Assembly: GCA_030146365.1 (NCBI GenBank)
Contig: JASLBU010000011.1
Coordinates: 1 to 44,503 of the forward strand
Direction of reading: 5' to 3'
From: Candidatus Limnocylindria bacterium
GTDB lineage: Bacteria > Chloroflexota > Limnocylindria > QHBO01
DNA length: 44,503 bases
Part shown: in pieces, positions 40,520 to 44,503 of the stretch
How positions within the stretch are numbered: the stretch's first letter is position 1
Layout of the letters: each line of letters opens with the position of its first letter
Notes under the pieces: model-generated
Databases searched by the model: none
Told to the model about the DNA's origin: nothing
The model's input: only the letters and a program-made list of their open reading frames with translations
Position numbers and translations under genes: made by a program

Positions 40520-41088
40520 GGGTCATCATCGTCGGCTGCGGCCGCGTCGGGGCGCGGGTCGCGGCGGAGCTCGACCAGCGTGGCGAGCACGTCACCGTCG
40601 TCGACCACAGAGCGAGCTCGTTCAACCGCCTCCCGCAGAGCTTCAAGGGAGAGACCGTGCGCGGCAACGGCACGGACGAGGACGTGGTTCGCTCCGCCGG
40701 GGCGGAGCAGGCGGACATCCTGATGGCCCTCACCGAGGGCGACAACCGCAACGCCCTGGCCGCACAGCTCGGCAAGCACACGTTCGGGATTCCCCGCGTG
40801 ATTGCCAAGATCAACGATCCACTGCGGGGCGAGGCGTACCGCGCGCTCGGCCTCGAGACGATCAGCCGCACGCTCATCCTGGGCGACGCGCTCGTGGTCG
40901 CCGCCCTGCAGGGTGCCGAGGCCACGAACGGGTTCGTCGAGCCGCCGACCGCGCAGCCGCTGCGCGGGGCGCCGCCACCCGGCTCGCTGGCGGACAGCCA
41001 GGCACGGGCCGCCATGACGGCCGCCGACAACGCCGAGCGCGATACCGACGTCGTCCAGCCCGGGGACGGGCAGGAAGGGGGCCTCTAG
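40516..41088 (+). CDS. trkA: TrkA-type RCK domain protein, N-terminal domain with variable tail
   Basis: A 190-residue protein with a Rossmann NAD-binding TrkA-N domain (VGCGRVG at 6-12, TEGDNRN), giving a regulatory subunit of K+ uptake channels. The TrkA-C domain is missing; the last 60 residues are Pro/Ala-rich and low in pattern. It is followed directly by a second TrkA gene with N and C domains, as in CeoB/CeoC pairs. No channel gene is near. Confidence 0.88.
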   Translation: MRVIIVGCGRVGARVAAELDQRGEHVTVVDHRASSFNRLPQSFKGETVRGNGTDEDVVRSAGAEQADILMALTEGDNRNALAAQLGKHTFGIPRVIAKINDPLRGEAYRALGLETISRTLILGDALVVAALQGAEATNGFVEPPTAQPLRGAPPPGSLADSQARAAMTAADNAERDTDVVQPGDGQEGGL

Positions 41089-41748
41089 GTGTACGTCGTG
41101 GTCATCGGCGGTGGCAATGTCGGCTACTACCTCACCAAGGAGTTGCTGGCCGCCGGCCACGAGGTCGTGGTGATCGAGGAGGATGCCGTCCGCGCCCGGC
41201 AGATCGCCGATGAGCTGGGGAGCATCGTGGTCGCGAACGACGGCTGCGAGGGTCGCTACCAGGCCGAGGCGGGAATGGGCCGCGCGGACGTGATGGCTGC
41301 GGTCACCGGCGATGATGCCGTGAACCTGGCCGCCTGCCAGATCGCGAAGATGCGCTTCAACGTCCCCCGCTCGATCGCGCGGATCAACGACCCGAAGAAC
41401 GAGAAGCTGTTCCGGCAGCTGGCCATCGACGAGGTGGTCAGCCCGACCCGCTCCATCCTGGGCGTCATCGAGCACGAGATCCCCGTACACGACCTTCTCC
41501 ACCTCGCCGAGCTGGAGGGAGGAGAGGTCCAGATCGTGGAGGCCCAGCTGGACGGCGATTCGCCGGTCATCGGCCGGGAGCTCCGTGACCTCCAGCTGCC
41601 GGAGGGAAGCTCGATCGCCGTCCTCATCCGCGACGAGCGCGCGCAGTCACCGCGGTCGGACACCAGGCTGCGCGTCGGCGACAAGCTGCTCGCCGTCACC
41701 TCGGCCGACGGCGAGGCGGAGCTGCGCGCCCTCCTGATCGGGGAGTGA
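41089..41748 (+). CDS. trkA: TrkA-type RCK protein with N- and C-terminal domains
   Basis: A 219-residue protein. The TrkA-N domain shows IGGGNVGYYLTKELLAAGHE and the C-terminal domain (about 135-219) shows SIAVLIRDERAQSPRSDTRL, DKLLAVTS. It should bind NAD and gate a K+ channel together with the preceding protein. It begins with a GTG directly after the stop of the first TrkA gene and overlaps the following membrane-protein gene by four bases. Confidence 0.9.
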   Translation: MYVVVIGGGNVGYYLTKELLAAGHEVVVIEEDAVRARQIADELGSIVVANDGCEGRYQAEAGMGRADVMAAVTGDDAVNLAACQIAKMRFNVPRSIARINDPKNEKLFRQLAIDEVVSPTRSILGVIEHEIPVHDLLHLAELEGGEVQIVEAQLDGDSPVIGRELRDLQLPEGSSIAVLIRDERAQSPRSDTRLRVGDKLLAVTSADGEAELRALLIGE

Positions 41749-42485
41749 CGGCGCCTGACCCCGGACACGTCCTGCGGCGGGCGATCATCGGCTGGGGACT
41801 GGGGCACCTCGCGCTGGGGCGCAGCTCAGTGGGCTGGGGCCTATTGGCGGCGGAGCTCGTGTCGGCCCTGCTCGTGGCGTGGCTGACCATCGGGCTCGCC
41901 GACAGCAACCTCTATCTCATCCCGTTTCTCGCCGGCATCGGCTTCCTCGTCGCCTGGGGATGGCAGGCCGTGGCCGCCTACCGGCAGGCGCAGGCAACCG
42001 AGGCTGCGCGTCCCCCGACGCCCGAGCGCTCGCCGGCCACCACGATCGGCTGGCTCAGCCTCCCGATGCTTGCCTGGTTCACCGGCTTCTGGCTGATCGG
42101 CGCCGACGCCGCTACACCGGCGGCGGCCCTCGACCGATTCGTCGGCGCCTGGACCTCGGAGACCCTTTCGGCGCGTGAATGGCCGCCCGGGGTGGTCGCG
42201 GCGGCGGGTGAGGCGGCAGATGGGCTCGGCTCGGGCCCCGACCGCTTCCACGACGTGCGGTTCACCATCGTGGCGGTGAATGACGGACGGGCCACCGCGG
42301 TGGCCGATGCGATCCACTACGAGCGCCGTCCCTCGTCGTTCCTGGTGGTCTTCGAGGGCACCGAGCTGGTGCCAGTCGTGGACGACCGGATCCTCTCTCT
42401 GGAACTCGCCGCGGAGCCGGTCGAGCTGCCGGGTGGCGGCGACATCGGCGCGGTGCGCTGGGAGCTGGTGTCCGCGACCGACTGA
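41745..42485 (+). CDS. Hypothetical membrane protein in the trk operon
   Basis: A 246-residue protein with three or four N-terminal helices within residues 10-125 and a soluble C-terminal domain of about 120 residues. It does not resemble TrkH, TrkG or a K+ channel: no selectivity-filter-like TxGxG is visible. The GTG start overlaps the stop of the second TrkA gene, so a link to the Trk proteins is possible but not shown. Confidence 0.75.
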   Translation: MTAPDPGHVLRRAIIGWGLGHLALGRSSVGWGLLAAELVSALLVAWLTIGLADSNLYLIPFLAGIGFLVAWGWQAVAAYRQAQATEAARPPTPERSPATTIGWLSLPMLAWFTGFWLIGADAATPAAALDRFVGAWTSETLSAREWPPGVVAAAGEAADGLGSGPDRFHDVRFTIVAVNDGRATAVADAIHYERRPSSFLVVFEGTELVPVVDDRILSLELAAEPVELPGGGDIGAVRWELVSATD

Positions 42486-42501
42486 GTCTTCGCAGGCAAG
42501 A

Positions 42502-42525
42502 CCCTTGACAACGGCATTGTCAGGG
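42502..42525 (+). promoter_or_regulatory. HAIR-like HspR operator
   Basis: The near-palindrome CTTGACA-N7-TGTCAGG (42504-42524) has the 7-7-7 layout of the HAIR element (CTTGAGT-N7-ACTCAAG) bound by HspR. The arms extend as CCCTTGACAA and TTGTCAGGG, with one unpaired base. It covers the -35 box and most of the spacer of the hsp20 promoter, so a bound repressor would block RNA polymerase. Confidence 0.75.
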
Positions 42526-42533
42526 TTTATGTT
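42505..42533 (+). promoter_or_regulatory. Consensus promoter of hsp20-hspR-lon
   Basis: A perfect -35 TTGACA (42505-42510), a 17-bp spacer and a TATGTT -10 (42528-42533). The predicted leader is about 70 nt and carries AAGGAGG (42593-42599), 10 nt before the hsp20 ATG. It is the only perfect -35 found in the window. Confidence 0.8.
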
Positions 42534-42609
42534 CGCGCCACGGATCGTTCTATTTCACCCGTGCGTTCGACTGACAAACGTTCGTTCGCGTGAAGGAGGC
42601 AACAACACC

Positions 42610-43098
42610 ATGGCGAACATCACCCGGTTCGACCCCCTCAACGAGATGGTCTCGCTGCGATCGGCGATGGACCGCCTCTTCGAGGACTCGTTCGTGAGCC
42701 CGCTGTCGTGGCGCACGATCTCCGGTGGCGAGACGATGGCCCCGGCCATCGACGTCCACGAGACGGCGGATGAGCTCGTCGTCACCGCCGCCCTGCCGGG
42801 CATCAAGGCGGAGGACGTGGAGATCACTATGACCGGCCAGACGCTCACCCTGCGGGGCGAGTTCAAGGCCGATCAGCAGGTCAAGCAGGAGCAGTACCTG
42901 TATCGCGAGCGCCGGTTCGGCTCGTTCAGCCGCACCCTGCAGCTCCCGGTGCGGGTCCAGGGGGACCAGGCGAACGCCGACTTTACCGATGGCGTCCTGA
43001 CCCTCACCATTCCGAAGGCGGAGGAGGTCAAGCCCCGCCAGATCCGGATCAATGCCAACGGCAACGGCGCCCACGTCGAAGAGACGGCGGCGTCCTGA
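42610..43098 (+). CDS. hsp20: Hsp20/alpha-crystallin family small heat-shock protein
   Basis: A 162-residue protein: an N-terminal arm ITRFDPLNEMVSLRSAMDRL, an alpha-crystallin domain with ALPGIKAEDVEITMTGQTL, and GVLTLTIPKAEEVKPRQIRI with the IxI-type C-terminal motif. It forms oligomers that hold unfolded proteins. It is under the HAIR-like promoter and first in the operon with hspR and lon. Confidence 0.95.
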   Translation: MANITRFDPLNEMVSLRSAMDRLFEDSFVSPLSWRTISGGETMAPAIDVHETADELVVTAALPGIKAEDVEITMTGQTLTLRGEFKADQQVKQEQYLYRERRFGSFSRTLQLPVRVQGDQANADFTDGVLTLTIPKAEEVKPRQIRINANGNGAHVEETAAS

Positions 43099-43099
43099 C

Positions 43100-43510
43100 G
43101 TGGATCGATCGCGCCGCGGGACGCCGGCAGACACGAACGGCGTCCCGCGGCGCAACGATCTGACCCGACCCCGATACATCATCAGCATCGCCGCAGAGCT
43201 GGCGAGCTGTCACCCGCGGACGCTGCGGATCTACGAGGAGGAGGGCCTCCTCGCCCCACAGCGCCGGAACAACCTCCGCCTCTACAGCGAGGCGGACATC
43301 CAGCGCGTTCGTATCATTCGTTTTCTCACGCGCCGGCAGCGAGTCAACCTCGCCGGCGTGAGGGTCATCCTTCAGCTCGAGGAGCTCGGCAAGATCCGGG
43401 TCTACGATCTGTTCGATGCGGACGATGTAGAGCGATTCGCCGAAGAACTCGACGAGCCGGAGCTCGCCGACAGCCAGACGGCTGAAGGAGCGACCAAGCG
43501 TGGCAACTGA
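43100..43510 (+). CDS. hspR: HspR-type MerR-family heat-shock repressor
   Basis: A 136-residue MerR-family protein. The helix-turn-helix YIISIAAELASCHPRTLRIY (26-45) is followed by EEEGLLAPQRRNNLRLYS, then a long helix with RVNLAGVRVILQLEEL, which is the HspR version of the dimerisation region. HspR represses heat-shock genes at HAIR elements until DnaK becomes titrated. The GTG at 43100 follows the hsp20 stop by 1 nt. Being in the operon it controls, it should repress itself. Confidence 0.92.
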   Translation: MDRSRRGTPADTNGVPRRNDLTRPRYIISIAAELASCHPRTLRIYEEEGLLAPQRRNNLRLYSEADIQRVRIIRFLTRRQRVNLAGVRVILQLEELGKIRVYDLFDADDVERFAEELDEPELADSQTAEGATKRGN

Positions 43511-44503
43511 CGACCAGACCCCTGACACTCCCGACATCGAGGCAACCGAGGACGACGAGCAGGCCGTGAGCCTCCACCGCGTCCAGGTGCTGCCGCTCGT
43601 CGCCCTGCGCGACACCGTCATCTTCCCCGAGATGATCGTGCCGCTCCAGGTCGGCCGCGACCGCAGCGTCAAGGCCCTCGATCGCGCGGTCCGGACCTCC
43701 CAGCCGGTGGCGCTCGTCACCCAGCGCTCGAGCGAGCAGGAGGAGATCGGCGCCACAGACGAGCTCTACCCGATCGGCACCTTGGCGAAGATCGCCCAGG
43801 TCATCCGTCTCCAGGACGGGACCATCCGGGCGATCGTCCAGGGACAGCGCCGTATCCGCCTGCTGGACCTCGTGCAGACCGAGCCACACCTCGAGGCGCG
43901 CGTCGAGCTGATCGACGACGCGACCGAGAAGACGCTCGAGATCGAGGCGCTCATGGCCTCGATCCACGCCCAGATCGAGCAGTACGTGAGCAGCGGCGCG
44001 TCCGTGCCACCGGAGGTGGCGGTCGCCGCGCGCAACATCGTCGATGGTGGCCTGCTGGCCGACATGACGGCGTACAGCCCCGAGATGACCACCGAGCAGC
44101 GCCAGGAGCTGCTCGAGACGATCGACGTGCCGGATCGGCTGCGGCTGGCCAGCGCCTTCCTCGCCAAGCAGATCGAGGTGCTCGAGCTCAAGGGACGCAT
44201 TCAGTCCGAGGTCAAGTCCGAGATGGACAAGACCCAGCGCGAGTACATCCTGCGCGAGCAGATGAAGGCCATCCAGAAGGAGCTCGGCGAGGACGATCCC
44301 GCCGTCGCCGAGGCGAGCGACCTGCGCGAGCGGGTCGAGGCATCGGCCATGCCGGAGGACGTCAAGGCCCGCGCGCTGAAGGAGGTCGACCGCCTGTCGC
44401 GCATCCCGAGCGCGTCGCCGGAGCAGGGCGTCATCCGCACCTACGTCGACTGGCTCGTCAGCCTGCCGTGGGGCATCGAGACCGATGACAACCTCGACCT
44501 CGA
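43500..44503 (+). CDS. lon: Lon ATP-dependent protease, 5' part (cut by window edge)
   Basis: The first 334 codons of Lon. After an acidic 25-residue start (TDDQTPDTPDIE) comes the LON substrate-binding domain with VLPLVALRDTVIFPEMIVPL and QGQRRIRL, then the helical region with YILREQMKAIQKELGE, typical of Lon. The ATPase and Ser-Lys protease parts lie beyond the window. AAGGAG stands 9 nt before the GTG, which overlaps the end of hspR by 11 bp. In Streptomyces HspR also controls lon. Confidence 0.95.
   Translation, partial: MATDDQTPDTPDIEATEDDEQAVSLHRVQVLPLVALRDTVIFPEMIVPLQVGRDRSVKALDRAVRTSQPVALVTQRSSEQEEIGATDELYPIGTLAKIAQVIRLQDGTIRAIVQGQRRIRLLDLVQTEPHLEARVELIDDATEKTLEIEALMASIHAQIEQYVSSGASVPPEVAVAARNIVDGGLLADMTAYSPEMTTEQRQELLETIDVPDRLRLASAFLAKQIEVLELKGRIQSEVKSEMDKTQREYILREQMKAIQKELGEDDPAVAEASDLRERVEASAMPEDVKARALKEVDRLSRIPSASPEQGVIRTYVDWLVSLPWGIETDDNLDL

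Noticed and set aside
41745..42485. The membrane protein after trkA as the K+ channel subunit
   Set aside because: Too few helices and no selectivity-filter motif.
1..44503. CRISPR array, IS element, prophage or integron
   Set aside because: No evenly spaced direct repeats, transposase, integrase or phage gene is present in any frame.

Overview
The window reads as a chromosomal segment of a GC-rich, probably free-living bacterium, most likely a member of the Chloroflexota (Limnocylindria-like), less likely an actinobacterium. Points in favour: uniformly high GC, many GTG/TTG starts, an InhA-type enoyl-ACP reductase, an F420/flavin PPOX-type oxidoreductase, substrate-binding lipoproteins with long Ser/Glu/Ala linkers, a HAIR-like/HspR heat-shock circuit, and several genes whose -10 box lies only about 10 nt before the start codon. 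The taxonomic call is an inference. There is no phage, IS element, CRISPR array or plasmid gene.

Layout. 1-2175: a minus-strand set (PPOX oxidoreductase, a 28-codon Trp-rich small ORF, a VOC dioxygenase-like protein cut by the window edge) divergent from a homogentisate dioxygenase-like gene. 2249-5825: a plus-strand run of small genes (Hsp20, SixA phosphatase, DUF6518 membrane protein, cupin, Nudix, DUF6941, Ada-Zn/MGMT repair protein). 5806-10961: FabI, two small genes, an alpha/beta hydrolase, an orphan anti-sigma factor, a membrane protein and a second VOC protein. 11009-12384: a translationally coupled pair of exported wall enzymes (RlpA-like double-psi barrel and Rpf-like lysozyme fold) built on the same N-terminal anchor and linker. 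12497-18636: LOG-family protein, Nudix, tRNA-Asp, membrane proteins, hydrolase, DUF885 peptidase and cyclophilin lipoprotein.

18637-19021 is the longest gene-free stretch. It holds a strong promoter followed by a highly structured, terminator-ended segment that I interpret as an unidentified small RNA, with a TTAGGG/G-quadruplex tract in its core. tRNA-Arg(CCG) and a PhnDCEE-type phosphonate/phosphite/phosphate ABC transporter follow. 22838-30528 contains an EamA transporter, a dGTPase-like gene, a holB-acylphosphatase-hypothetical-lipid kinase operon, a YtxH-type protein, and a NYN-domain RNase-like protein with a long repeat-bearing disordered tail next to a GNAT acetyltransferase.

30652-36666 is a full branched-chain amino-acid ABC operon (livJHMGF) with a clear promoter. 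Both ABC operons carry a strong hairpin just after the binding-protein gene. 36685-38128 holds a membrane protein, hpt and a PD-(D/E)XK-like gene. A short intergenic region with two opposed DnaA boxes then precedes rsmG. A metallophosphoesterase and a UspA-TrkA-TrkA-membrane protein operon follow. The window ends with hsp20-hspR-lon, driven by a consensus promoter overlapped by a HAIR-like operator, which predicts a self-limiting heat-shock circuit.
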